Assembly: GCA_021813195.1 (NCBI GenBank)
Contig: JAKALI010000102.1
Span: forward strand, 1 to 9,970
Length of the DNA stretch: 9,970 nt
Direction of reading: 5' to 3'
Origin: Pseudomonadota bacterium
Lineage (GTDB): Bacteria > Pseudomonadota > Alphaproteobacteria > Rhizobiales > Hyphomicrobiaceae
Part shown: positions 1 through 5,982 of the stretch, one piece after another
Layout: every line of letters starts with the position of its first letter
Numbering within the stretch: the stretch's first letter is position 1
The notes under the pieces: model-generated
Databases searched by the model: none
Seen by the model: only the letters and a program-made list of their open reading frames with translations
Told to the model about the DNA's origin: nothing
Program-made: the position numbers and the translations under genes

Positions 1-4
1 TCAT
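1..4 (-). CDS. Probable start codon of a gene running off the left edge
   Basis: On the minus strand an ATG at 4-2 is preceded by GAGGA (12-16), with 7 nt between them. This is a textbook Shine-Dalgarno arrangement. Only the start codon and one further base lie inside the window, so no product can be named. It would be the next gene downstream of the small membrane protein at 114-368, 109 nt away and in the same direction, so the two could share a transcript. It may be a chance SD/ATG match. Confidence 0.35.
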
Positions 5-113
5 GGTGCGATCCTCGCAGATGTGTTGGTCGTGCGCCGACCGTAGCTGAGATAGAGGGGGTGAGAAAGAACACGCGTTTGGGTGGCGGTATCGAACGTC
101 ACGATCTCGGTTT

Positions 114-368
114 TTACAGCACCAGCGCACTTGCGCCCAGAATGATGGCGATGGCTATGAAGACCCATAACACGATGGCTGCTTCGGCACTTCCGAAATA
201 GGCGAGCGCACCAACGATGAGAAATGCCGCGCTGCCGGCCCAGAAGAGCGGATTGCGATGCTTGGGCCAGCGATCGTGAATGAGTTTTCCCGCGAACAAT
301 GCGCCGACCGCGATGAGCACGACCAGGCCGAGGCGTTGGGGATCGGTCAAAATATCGAGCCAGCTCAT
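114..368 (-). CDS. Small three-helix membrane protein, function unknown
   Basis: An 84-residue protein beginning MSWLDILTDP. I chose the ATG at 368 because AGGA (377-380) lies 8 nt upstream; a longer in-frame reading from a GTG at 410 adds 14 polar residues with no ribosome site. Three hydrophobic stretches can be seen at about residues 12-30, 40-58 and 63-82. They are separated by a basic loop (HDRWPKHRNP, about 31-40) and a short GSAE turn, and the protein ends directly after the last helix. It has no conserved catalytic motif, no cysteines and no signal peptide distinct from helix 1. It lies 100 nt downstream of the acyltransferase stop in the same direction. I do not recognise the family. 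An inner-membrane location is inferred from hydrophobicity alone. Confidence 0.7.
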   Translation of the reverse strand: MSWLDILTDPQRLGLVVLIAVGALFAGKLIHDRWPKHRNPLFWAGSAAFLIVGALAYFGSAEAAIVLWVFIAIAIILGASALVL

Positions 369-436
369 CGGCGCTGTCCTAGCGTTGTTGGTCGGGCGCG
401 AACCTGCCACGGTCGGGCTGCAAACGAAAGGGGGGT

Positions 437-470
437 GAAGGCGTCACAGCAGCAAGACGCTTCTTTTTTT
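437..470 (+). terminator. Hairpin plus T-tract, intrinsic terminator form on plus strand
   Basis: GAAG(G)CGTC at 437-445 pairs with GACGCTTC at 456-463 (8 bp with one bulged G, 10-nt loop). Seven T residues follow at 464-470. This is a good intrinsic terminator for plus-strand transcription, but no plus-strand gene lies to its left. On the minus strand the hairpin falls just after the acyltransferase stop codon (471-469) but has no U-tract after it, so it could only be a weak terminator for that gene. Confidence 0.4.
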
Positions 471-2559
471 ATCGCGAGATTACGTTCGCAAGATGCGGGT
501 GCTCGGCTTTATTGCGATGAAGAGCCCGCTGTTCAAAACCATTTCCCGAGACGGCCGTTTGGATCAATCGTGACAATCTTGCCCTACCCAGGGCGTTGAG
601 ATGATTATCATCGCGATAGAGCGGCAGGCCATTCTGAGTGAGCGAACACTGTGCCGCATCGCATAGTTCGCGATGCGGGTAGAGGACGCGCACGCCGTCA
701 ACCGCTTCAAGTTGTTTCAAGGCTTCGAGCACATGTCGTTGTCGTATGAGAAATTGCGATAACGGCAACACGGGTTTAAGGGTCTGCCCCGCCATTGCGG
801 CGCGGATCATCGCAGCGGGAAGATGATAGCCCGTCTCGGGGACGGGGCCGACGATAACGACACGCCGGACTTTCGACTGGATGCCAGCGACCGTGTTCAA
901 CAGACGCTGGGCGAAGTGCTCGTCCGCCCCCTTCTCAGCGTTGTGCGACTGCTGTGCGGTGTAGTTTCCCCACCGGGTCGCGAGCAGCACGGTTTCAAGT
1001 CCTGGCATCTCAAGAGCTGAGAGAAATGCCTTCGTCTGTGCGGCGCATTTTCGTTTGGCCAACTGGGGAATGTCATCAAGTTCCAGCAGCGCCGGGCATC
1101 CCCCTCTTACGATGGCGATCGCCGCCCGTCCCGACTGGCGCAGTCCTTCATCAATCACACTGAGGAAGACGCCAGCATGGGAATCCCCCCAGACGATGAG
1201 GCGGGGCGCCACATTTGGCGAGCCGATGCGGCAGGGTTGATGGTCTTTCGCGAATGCCTCTCGGCAAAGTTGCCAGCTGCGAGTCCTGTCAATCTCATCG
1301 ATCTGCTCAGCCAAGGCTCGCGCTGCCGGCGGAAGCCGCGATGGTAGACCATCGCTGGCGACGACCAGAGCCGCGGCGCCAGCGAGCGCGCCCGATGCGG
1401 CTGCGCCGGTGACGAAGGTGGTCTTGGATGGTACATCTGCCCGCCGCGGTCGGAAAGGCTGCTCGATGAACCGATAACTCAACTCGGCAATCGCAAACGC
1501 CGCAACAACGAGCGCAATCCGCGTTGCGATCGAGATTTGATGGCCCAGTTCATACTGTGCGAAGGCGAACAGCGGCCAATGCCAGAGGTATAAGGAGTAG
1601 GAGCGTTTGCCGATGTAGACGGCAGCCCTTGTGGTGAGCGCGCGCACGACAACGCTGTGGCGACGGTCCGTGCCATCGGTACCATGCAGGATCGCGGCGG
1701 CCGCGAGACAGGGTATGAGCGCGCCAAGACCGGGAAACGATGTGTCGGGTCCATATGAAAAGATGACCACAAGGATCGTGACAGCACCCGCCAGCGCAAG
1801 CCCTGAGCGCAACTGCTGGGAGGAGAGCGCGGGTACAAGACGAAGACCCAAACCCACGCCGAGAAGAAGTTCAAAGACGCGGGTCTGCGTGGTGAAGAAC
1901 GAAGCTTCCGGCGCGGCATGACGATCAATTTCCGACCATGCCAGGGCGATCAACACCAGCGTCGTGAAGATCGCGGTCGCCCGTACTTTGTTTACGCGTG
2001 CGACAGCGGCTACGAGCAGGGGAGCGACGATGTAGAACTGTTCCTCGACGCTGAGCGACCAGGTGTGAAGGAGTGGCATGGTTGCCGCTTCCGGCATGAA
2101 ATATCCAGCCTTCGCGGCGAACCAGAAATTTGCGTGCAGTCCGAGCGCAGCCAGCGCAGAGCGTCCGAGGAGCTCGAAATCATGGGGGGTGAATGCAACA
2201 TATGCTGTGGCGAGGCTGGCCACGATGACGGCGAGGAACGCTGGTAGAATGCGACGCATACGGCGCGCGTAGAACGAAGCGAACGTAAATTGGCCCGCGG
2301 CGATCTCCGATGAGACGATGCGCGCAATCAGGTATCCCGAAATGACGAAGAAGATGTCGACCCCAACATACCCACCAGGCGCCCAACTCTGCTCGGCGTG
2401 AAAGACCACAACCGGCAATACCGCAAGGGCCCGCAAGCCGTCGATTTCAGGCCGGTACGTCAAAGCGCACCCGAAATCTGCGTAAGGCTCCTCGTAAGCA
2501 TGCGGTGATTCTGGCCTCTCGCGCGGCGACGAATTAAATGCGAGCGGGTCATACGGCAC
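469..2559 (-). CDS. OafA/YrhL-type membrane O-acyltransferase with C-terminal SGNH domain
   Basis: A 696-residue protein of the acyltransferase-3 family fused to an SGNH (hydrolase-like) domain. This architecture is known for O-acetylation of LPS O-antigen, exopolysaccharide or other surface glycans. The membrane domain opens with DGLRALAVLPVVVFH (about 40-54, with the family's conserved Arg43 and His54). GYVGVDIFFVISGYLI (63-78), the basic RRMRRILP (99-106) and HTWSLSVEEQFY (165-176) follow, then several further helices to about residue 400. The extracytoplasmic SGNH part carries WGDSHAG (457-463, nucleophile Ser460) and DDNHLN (650-655, the Asp/His of the triad). All key residues are present, so it looks intact. 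The start is uncertain: the GTG at 2559 has a pyrimidine-rich upstream region with no SD, and a TTG at 2463 would begin just before the domain. The exact substrate cannot be told from sequence. Confidence 0.93.
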   Translation of the reverse strand: MPYDPLAFNSSPRERPESPHAYEEPYADFGCALTYRPEIDGLRALAVLPVVVFHAEQSWAPGGYVGVDIFFVISGYLIARIVSSEIAAGQFTFASFYARRMRRILPAFLAVIVASLATAYVAFTPHDFELLGRSALAALGLHANFWFAAKAGYFMPEAATMPLLHTWSLSVEEQFYIVAPLLVAAVARVNKVRATAIFTTLVLIALAWSEIDRHAAPEASFFTTQTRVFELLLGVGLGLRLVPALSSQQLRSGLALAGAVTILVVIFSYGPDTSFPGLGALIPCLAAAAILHGTDGTDRRHSVVVRALTTRAAVYIGKRSYSLYLWHWPLFAFAQYELGHQISIATRIALVVAAFAIAELSYRFIEQPFRPRRADVPSKTTFVTGAAASGALAGAAALVVASDGLPSRLPPAARALAEQIDEIDRTRSWQLCREAFAKDHQPCRIGSPNVAPRLIVWGDSHAGVFLSVIDEGLRQSGRAAIAIVRGGCPALLELDDIPQLAKRKCAAQTKAFLSALEMPGLETVLLATRWGNYTAQQSHNAEKGADEHFAQRLLNTVAGIQSKVRRVVIVGPVPETGYHLPAAMIRAAMAGQTLKPVLPLSQFLIRQRHVLEALKQLEAVDGVRVLYPHRELCDAAQCSLTQNGLPLYRDDNHLNALGRARLSRLIQTAVSGNGFEQRALHRNKAEHPHLANVISR

Positions 2560-2571
2560 CGGGGGGCGGAG

Positions 2572-2587
2572 GTGAAGCGCAATTCAC
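2572..2587. promoter_or_regulatory. Short dyad (GTGAA-N6-TTCAC) upstream of the acyltransferase
   Basis: GTGAA (2572-2576) and TTCAC (2583-2587) form a perfect 5-bp inverted repeat with a 6-nt spacer. It lies 12-28 bases upstream of the GTG start of the acyltransferase, in the 117-nt gap between that gene and the small membrane protein. Its shape fits a small operator, but such short dyads arise by chance, and no clear -35/-10 pair could be placed beside it. Confidence 0.2.
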
Positions 2588-2676
2588 AACCCGATGCTCA
2601 GTGGCTCGGCACACGTTCCGCGAGCGGTTCACATCGATTGAGGGCGGCATTGGCCCAGCGGCGGCTGTCACTCGGC

Positions 2677-2862
2677 TCAAATCCGCTGGCGCAACAGGAA
2701 GGCGATGACGCCGGCGACGGCGCCAATCGCGGCGGCGGCGAGAGCCTCCATGAGCGTCACGTCGGCGAGCGATTCCCCGCTCCACGAGGCTTTGGCGAAG
2801 GTGTAGGCGAGCGCGACGGCCGCGCCGAGAAGTGCAGCGAAAATATTTTCTTTCTGCTCCAA
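2677..2862 (-). CDS. Small two-helix membrane protein, function unknown, start uncertain
   Basis: Read from a TTG at 2862 this is a 61-residue protein beginning (M)EQKENIFAALLGAAV. It has two hydrophobic segments at about residues 7-23 and 38-57 and a basic end (RQRI). The frame stays open upstream to an ATG at 2988. That start, however, overlaps the last 23 bases of the YceI gene and would read through a strong hairpin (2914-2939), giving a polar, Cys/Arg-rich N-terminus of uneven character. I therefore favour an internal start. GGA lies 5 nt before the TTG, which is a weak ribosome site; another TTG lies at 2907. I do not recognise the family. The gene follows yceI in the same direction. 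Confidence 0.45.
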   Translation of the reverse strand: MEQKENIFAALLGAAVALAYTFAKASWSGESLADVTLMEALAAAAIGAVAGVIAFLLRQRI

Positions 2863-2913
2863 GTTTATCCAACGCTTTTGGTTGCTCAGGGGATTGGTGC
2901 GGATCAAGGAGCA

Positions 2914-2939
2914 GCGCCGGCATGGTTTCTCGCCGGCGC
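2914..2939. terminator. Strong GC hairpin after yceI
   Basis: GCGCCGGC (2914-2921) and GCCGGCGC (2932-2939) form a perfect 8-bp stem around a 10-nt loop. On the minus strand it begins 26 nt after the yceI stop codon. No U-tract follows, so it may be an mRNA-stabilising or partly terminating hairpin rather than a classic intrinsic terminator. Its position argues that the b561-yceI transcript ends or is processed here. Confidence 0.45.
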
Positions 2940-2965
2940 CGACCTCGACGACATGGCGCAGGCGT

Positions 2966-3544
2966 TTACTTGCGAATTCCTTCGACATGCAGCGTGAGCT
3001 CCACGTTCTTGGACGCAGGCCCTAAGTCCTTCGGAATTCCAAAGTCGGCCAAGGCGAAGGTGGTCGTGCCTTCGAACCCCTGGCGATAGCCTCCCCACGG
3101 GTCTTCCCCGCCGCCGACGTAGCGCGCATCGATTGTCACTTCCTTCGTGACGCCGCGCAGAGTCAAATCGCCCACGACCGTCGCCGTGCCGTCACCCTTG
3201 GGCGTGACCGACTTCGACACGAACGTCGCCTTTGGAAACTTCGCGACATCGAGGAAGTCGTTGGACCGCAAGTGCTTGTCGCGCTCGGCGTGGTTGGAAT
3301 TGACGCTGGCGGTGTCGATCTCCACTTTGATCGTGGATTTCTCAGGCGCCGTCTCGTCATAAGTGAACGAGCCATCGAAGGTGTCAAAGCGTCCGGTGAG
3401 CCAGCTGAAGCCCAGATGATTGACGCGGAAGTTGATGGAGGCGTGGGCACCCTTGGTGTCGATGATGTATTCGTCCGCCAAGGCGGGTGTACCCCAAGCT
3501 ATCGCGGCAGCAGCAATTGCAAGCATGGTTCCTTTCAGCGTCAT
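2966..3544 (-). CDS. YceI family periplasmic protein
   Basis: A 192-residue protein. Residues 1-23 form a Sec signal peptide: a Lys near the start, an Ala-rich core, and an ALA|DEYI cleavage site. The mature part shows the YceI lipocalin-like beta-barrel pattern: FRVNHLGFSWLTGRFDTFDG (about 39-58), the IDTASVNSNHAERDKHLRS stretch, FLDVAKFPKATF, LTLRGVTKEVTI, and a closing ELTLHVEG strand. Family members from Thermus and Helicobacter bind polyisoprenoid-type amphipathic ligands; the physiological role is generally unclear. AAAGGTG (3553-3559) lies 8 nt before the ATG and supports this start. The gene follows a cytochrome b561 gene by 45 nt, the yceJ-yceI order of E. coli. This suggests a joint role in periplasmic redox or quinone/isoprenoid handling, which is an inference. 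Confidence 0.95.
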   Translation of the reverse strand: MTLKGTMLAIAAAAIAWGTPALADEYIIDTKGAHASINFRVNHLGFSWLTGRFDTFDGSFTYDETAPEKSTIKVEIDTASVNSNHAERDKHLRSNDFLDVAKFPKATFVSKSVTPKGDGTATVVGDLTLRGVTKEVTIDARYVGGGEDPWGGYRQGFEGTTTFALADFGIPKDLGPASKNVELTLHVEGIRK

Positions 3545-3589
3545 GAGGCAAACACCTTTCGATCTGTTTCACTGTGAAGAAGCTTCGTC

Positions 3590-4141
3590 TTAACGTGGCG
3601 CCGGCCCCGACCACATGCGCGTCAGCACCGACGTCTTGTCAGCAAAATGATGCTTCAATGCGGCAGCTGCGTGAAGCCCGGCCAATATCATGACCGCATA
3701 GGAGCTCCAACGGTGCACGGAGCCCGCTACGCTCTCAAGTCCCGGCTGGATGACGAGGGCCGGCACGTCGAGGAGGCCAAATACGGAAATGGGCCGCCCG
3801 TCGGCGGTCGGGATCAGGTAGCCCGACGCAAATACGACAATCATGAGGGGATAAAAGCTTGCATGCACGAGATGGGCGGCGCGGCGCTCAAACGCTGAGC
3901 GGCTCTCATCCTTGGGGCGCAAATTGACGAGCCGCCAACCGATGCGCACGAGGAGGACGACCAGGAAAATCATCCCGAGGCTTTTGTGCCAGTGGGGCGC
4001 GGCGTTGTAGTAGGGAGAGTAATAATCGAGTCCCACCATCCACCAGCCGAGTGCGAAGAGACCACAGATCGCAAACGCCATCACCCAATGCAGCCACCGG
4101 GTGATGACGCCCCAGCCCTCTGCCGTATCGCGCCAGATCAT
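3590..4141 (-). CDS. Cytochrome b561 (YceJ-like di-haem membrane protein)
   Basis: A 183-residue protein of the bacterial cytochrome b561 family. These are four-helix inner-membrane proteins holding two b haems that pass electrons, usually from quinol. The sequence shows ITRWLHWVMAFAICG at the first helix (His18), APHWHKSLGMIFLVVLLVR (His52), a third helix around VHASFYPLMIVVFASGYLI (93-110), and VHRWSSYAVMILAGLHAAAALKHH (His143 and His157). Together these supply the four expected haem-ligand histidines. The ATG at 4141 has AGGAGG (4150-4155) 8 nt upstream, so I prefer it to an in-frame ATG at 4198, which has no ribosome site and adds only a polar tail. It is followed by yceI, a pairing seen in many proteobacteria, and diverges from the Uma2 gene. 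Confidence 0.95.
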   Translation of the reverse strand: MIWRDTAEGWGVITRWLHWVMAFAICGLFALGWWMVGLDYYSPYYNAAPHWHKSLGMIFLVVLLVRIGWRLVNLRPKDESRSAFERRAAHLVHASFYPLMIVVFASGYLIPTADGRPISVFGLLDVPALVIQPGLESVAGSVHRWSSYAVMILAGLHAAAALKHHFADKTSVLTRMWSGPAPR

Positions 4142-4213
4142 GGGTTGCGCCTCCTCGCGCTGTTTTGATCCTGGGGCCCGCTCGGCCTTCAAGGTCATGG
4201 TGCAATACTATGC

Positions 4214-4237
4214 GGAAGATGGGGCACGGGAAGATGG
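4214..4237. repeat. Tandem 9-nt direct repeat in divergent intergenic region
   Basis: GGAAGATGG occurs at 4214-4222 and again at 4229-4237, exactly 15 bases apart. It lies in the 137-nt gap between the divergent cytochrome b561 (-) and Uma2 (+) genes. Direct repeats at such spacing can be sites for a regulator bound as a dimer or side by side. There is no other support. Confidence 0.35.
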
Positions 4238-4278
4238 CAACGTGGCGTCGCAGCCCAAAAAATGTTAGGGATCGGCGC

Positions 4279-4842
4279 ATGCTGAAGCCGAAAACGACGC
4301 CTGCAACCTATGCCGATCTCGAGGCGCTGCCGCCCAATATGGTGGGACAGATCCTCTACGGCGTGCTGCATGCCCACCCGCGCCCAAGGCCGCGCCATGC
4401 AATGGCTTCCAGCCGGATCGGTGCTGAAATCATTGGTCCTTTTGACCGGGGCCGTGGGGGCCCTGGCGGTTGGATCATCCTGGATGAGCCCGAGCTGCAC
4501 TTGGGCGAGCATGTCGTAGTGCCGGACATCGCGGGCTGGAAGCGGGAGCGACTGACGCCATTTCCGGAGAGCGCCTTCATCGCCACGGTACCCGACTGGG
4601 TCTGCGAGGTGCTGTCGCCTGCAACCGCCCGCATCGACCGCACGGACAAGCTTGCCATCTACGCGCAGTTCGGTGTGGCGCACGCCTGGCTCGTCGATCC
4701 CGACGCCAAGACCCTTGAAGCGCTAGCGCTGACCGATGGCAAGTGGCTCATCACGGCGGCCTTCAAAGAGGCCGACCCCGTCGCCGCCGACCCATTCGCC
4801 GTCCACACCTTCGCTCTGAGCAACCTCTGGCCGGAGGAGTGA
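4279..4842 (+). CDS. Uma2 family (DUF820) PD-(D/E)XK nuclease-fold protein
   Basis: A 187-residue protein of the Uma2/DUF820 family, which has a predicted restriction-endonuclease-like fold. Family members are common in cyanobacteria and scattered elsewhere, and their role is not established. The N-terminus TYADLEALPPNMVGQILYG matches the family opening. The likely active-site set is Asp83 in VVVPDIAGW, Glu110 in DWVCEVLSP, and Lys124 in RTDKLAIYAQ. YAQFGVAHAWLVDPDAKTLE (128-147) matches the conserved C-terminal region. The ATG at 4279 has AGGG (4267-4270) 8 nt upstream. Longer readings from 4165 would run into the cytochrome start region and add an Arg-rich stretch unlike the family. It stands alone, with no adjacent antitoxin, methylase or transposase, and converges on the EamA gene with a 7-nt gap. 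Confidence 0.9.
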   Translation: MLKPKTTPATYADLEALPPNMVGQILYGVLHAHPRPRPRHAMASSRIGAEIIGPFDRGRGGPGGWIILDEPELHLGEHVVVPDIAGWKRERLTPFPESAFIATVPDWVCEVLSPATARIDRTDKLAIYAQFGVAHAWLVDPDAKTLEALALTDGKWLITAAFKEADPVAADPFAVHTFALSNLWPEE

Positions 4843-4858
4843 GGGCGGCTCACCGCCC
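4843..4858. terminator. GC hairpin shared by two convergent genes
   Basis: GGGCGG (4843-4848), a CTCA loop and CCGCCC (4853-4858) make a perfect 6-bp stem. It sits directly after the Uma2 stop and covers the stop codon of the EamA gene on the other strand. It could end or cap both transcripts, but neither strand has a T-tract after it. Confidence 0.3.
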
Positions 4859-5743
4859 AGCCACATAAAGCCCGCCGAGGATGAGGGCGAAGCCGAGGGC
4901 GTGGTAGAGGGCGGGTTGCTCACCCAAGAGCACGATCGCCATCAGGCTCGTGAAGAGCGGGATCAAATGGATGAAGGCGCCAGACCGCGTGGGGCCCAAG
5001 ATTTCCACGCCGCGCGTATAGAAGAGATACGCCACCACGCTCGCAAGTACGGCTGCGTACGCCACGGCCAAAACGGTTTCCAGCGACCACACGACATGCA
5101 ATCCGTGCGCGGCTTCATAAGCCGCGAGCGGCAGATTTACGACACCGGCAATCGCATAAGTTACGCCGATGAAGGTTAGCGTCGAGATCGCAGGCCGCGT
5201 GCGCAGCAGCGTCGTGTAGAGTGCCCACACAGCAGTGCCGAACAGCATGACGAGATCGCCACGGTTCAAGGTCAAGTGCGATACCGCGCTCAGATCGCCA
5301 CGCAGAACGACAGTCGCAACGCCGATGAGCGATAGTCCCATCCCCATCATTTGATTGCGCCGCAGCCGGTCGCCAAAAATCACAGCCCCCATCGCCATGA
5401 TGAGAACAGGCGCCCACGAATTGAGGATCGCCGCATTGGTCGCTGTCGTCTCAGTGAGCGCGATATATTGCAGCGTATTGTAGATGCCCGAACCGAGAAA
5501 CCCGAGCATGAGCATGCGCGCTTTATTTGCTGTAAGCACGTTCCAGTCGGCACGGATCGCGCGCCACACGAAGGGCAGCACGATCACGGCGGCGAGCGAC
5601 CAGCGCAGAAACGCGAGCGTCATCGGGGGGATGATGCCGTTCGCCCAGCGGCCGAGAATATGATTGCCGGCCCACAGAAACATGGTCAGCGTCAACAGGA
5701 TCGTGGCGTTGAGCGCCGAGGGCTCAGTCAGTCGGCGGGGCAT
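4850..5743 (-). CDS. EamA (drug/metabolite transporter superfamily) permease
   Basis: A 297-residue inner-membrane transporter with two EamA repeats, the usual ten-helix design and length for this family. Repeat one opens with [22 protein letters not shown] followed by [16 protein letters not shown], and ends near a [16 protein letters not shown] stretch. Repeat two contains [18 protein letters not shown], then [20 protein letters not shown] and [23 protein letters not shown], the typical closing pattern. The substrate cannot be assigned; relatives export amino acids, sugars or other metabolites. The ATG at 5743 has only a weak GAG upstream. It is transcribed away from purA, with its own good promoter at 5800-5828. 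Confidence 0.93.
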   Translation of the reverse strand: MPRRLTEPSALNATILLTLTMFLWAGNHILGRWANGIIPPMTLAFLRWSLAAVIVLPFVWRAIRADWNVLTANKARMLMLGFLGSGIYNTLQYIALTETTATNAAILNSWAPVLIMAMGAVIFGDRLRRNQMMGMGLSLIGVATVVLRGDLSAVSHLTLNRGDLVMLFGTAVWALYTTLLRTRPAISTLTFIGVTYAIAGVVNLPLAAYEAAHGLHVVWSLETVLAVAYAAVLASVVAYLFYTRGVEILGPTRSGAFIHLIPLFTSLMAIVLLGEQPALYHALGFALILGGLYVAGR

Positions 5744-5799
5744 GCGGATCTCGAGCTTTGGGGCTTGTCGCAGGGCAAGAGGGGCGGCACGAGGCTGCG

Positions 5800-5828
5800 A
5801 TCTATCCGGGCGGGTGCGGCCGCGTCAA
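5800..5828 (-). promoter_or_regulatory. Predicted sigma70-type promoter of the EamA gene
   Basis: On the minus strand TTGACG (5828-5823) and ATAGAT (5805-5800) are separated by exactly 17 nt, close to the housekeeping consensus. Transcription would start near 5793, leaving a leader of about 50 nt before the ATG at 5743. Confidence 0.5.
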
Positions 5829-5876
5829 ACCCCAGGGTTTGCCGGTCTTTGGGAGGGCTTGCGGCCAACAAGCGTC

Positions 5877-5904
5877 TTGGGAGCGCGCGATTCTGCGCTA
5901 TAAG
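5877..5904 (+). promoter_or_regulatory. Predicted sigma70-type promoter of purA
   Basis: TTGGGA (5877-5882) and TATAAG (5899-5904) are separated by 16 nt. Read one base earlier this is the alphaproteobacterial form CTTGGG with CTATAA. A short dyad CGCT-ATA-AGCG (5896-5906) overlaps the -10. Transcription would begin near 5911, about 70 nt before the purA ATG. Confidence 0.5.
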
Positions 5905-5932
5905 CGACCGGAAAACATCCAGCACGCGATGT

Positions 5933-5961
5933 CGGCCCCGGCTTTTTGCGAACCGGGGCCG
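5933..5961 (+). promoter_or_regulatory. Strong hairpin in the purA 5' leader
   Basis: CGGCCCCGG (5933-5941) and CCGGGGCCG (5953-5961) form a perfect 9-bp GC stem with an 11-nt loop containing TTTTT. It ends 11 nt before the purA ribosome site GAGG (5973-5976). No T-tract follows, so simple termination is unlikely. It could act as a stability element or in leader-based control. I do not recognise it as a known riboswitch. Confidence 0.45.
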
Positions 5962-5982
5962 TCTTACGGTTCGAGGCACGCA

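Noticed and set aside
2549..2923. Minus-strand 124-codon open frame next to the acyltransferase
   Set aside because: It has extreme Arg content (runs such as RRRRDWRRRRR), comes from GC-rich codons read out of frame, and overlaps the more plausible two-helix protein.
3575..3590. GAAGAAGCTTCGTC palindrome between the cytochrome and yceI genes
   Set aside because: The arms are short around a common hexamer, no T-tract follows, and the 45-nt gap fits a normal operon junction. It is not distinguishable from chance.
4195..4683. Minus-strand 162-codon open frame
   Set aside because: It runs opposite the Uma2 gene, whose conserved motifs settle the coding strand.
5758..5982. N-terminal extension of purA
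   Set aside because: The frame is open upstream, but the extension would read through the promoter and hairpin. The ATG at 5983 has a good ribosome site and gives the universal PurA N-terminus.
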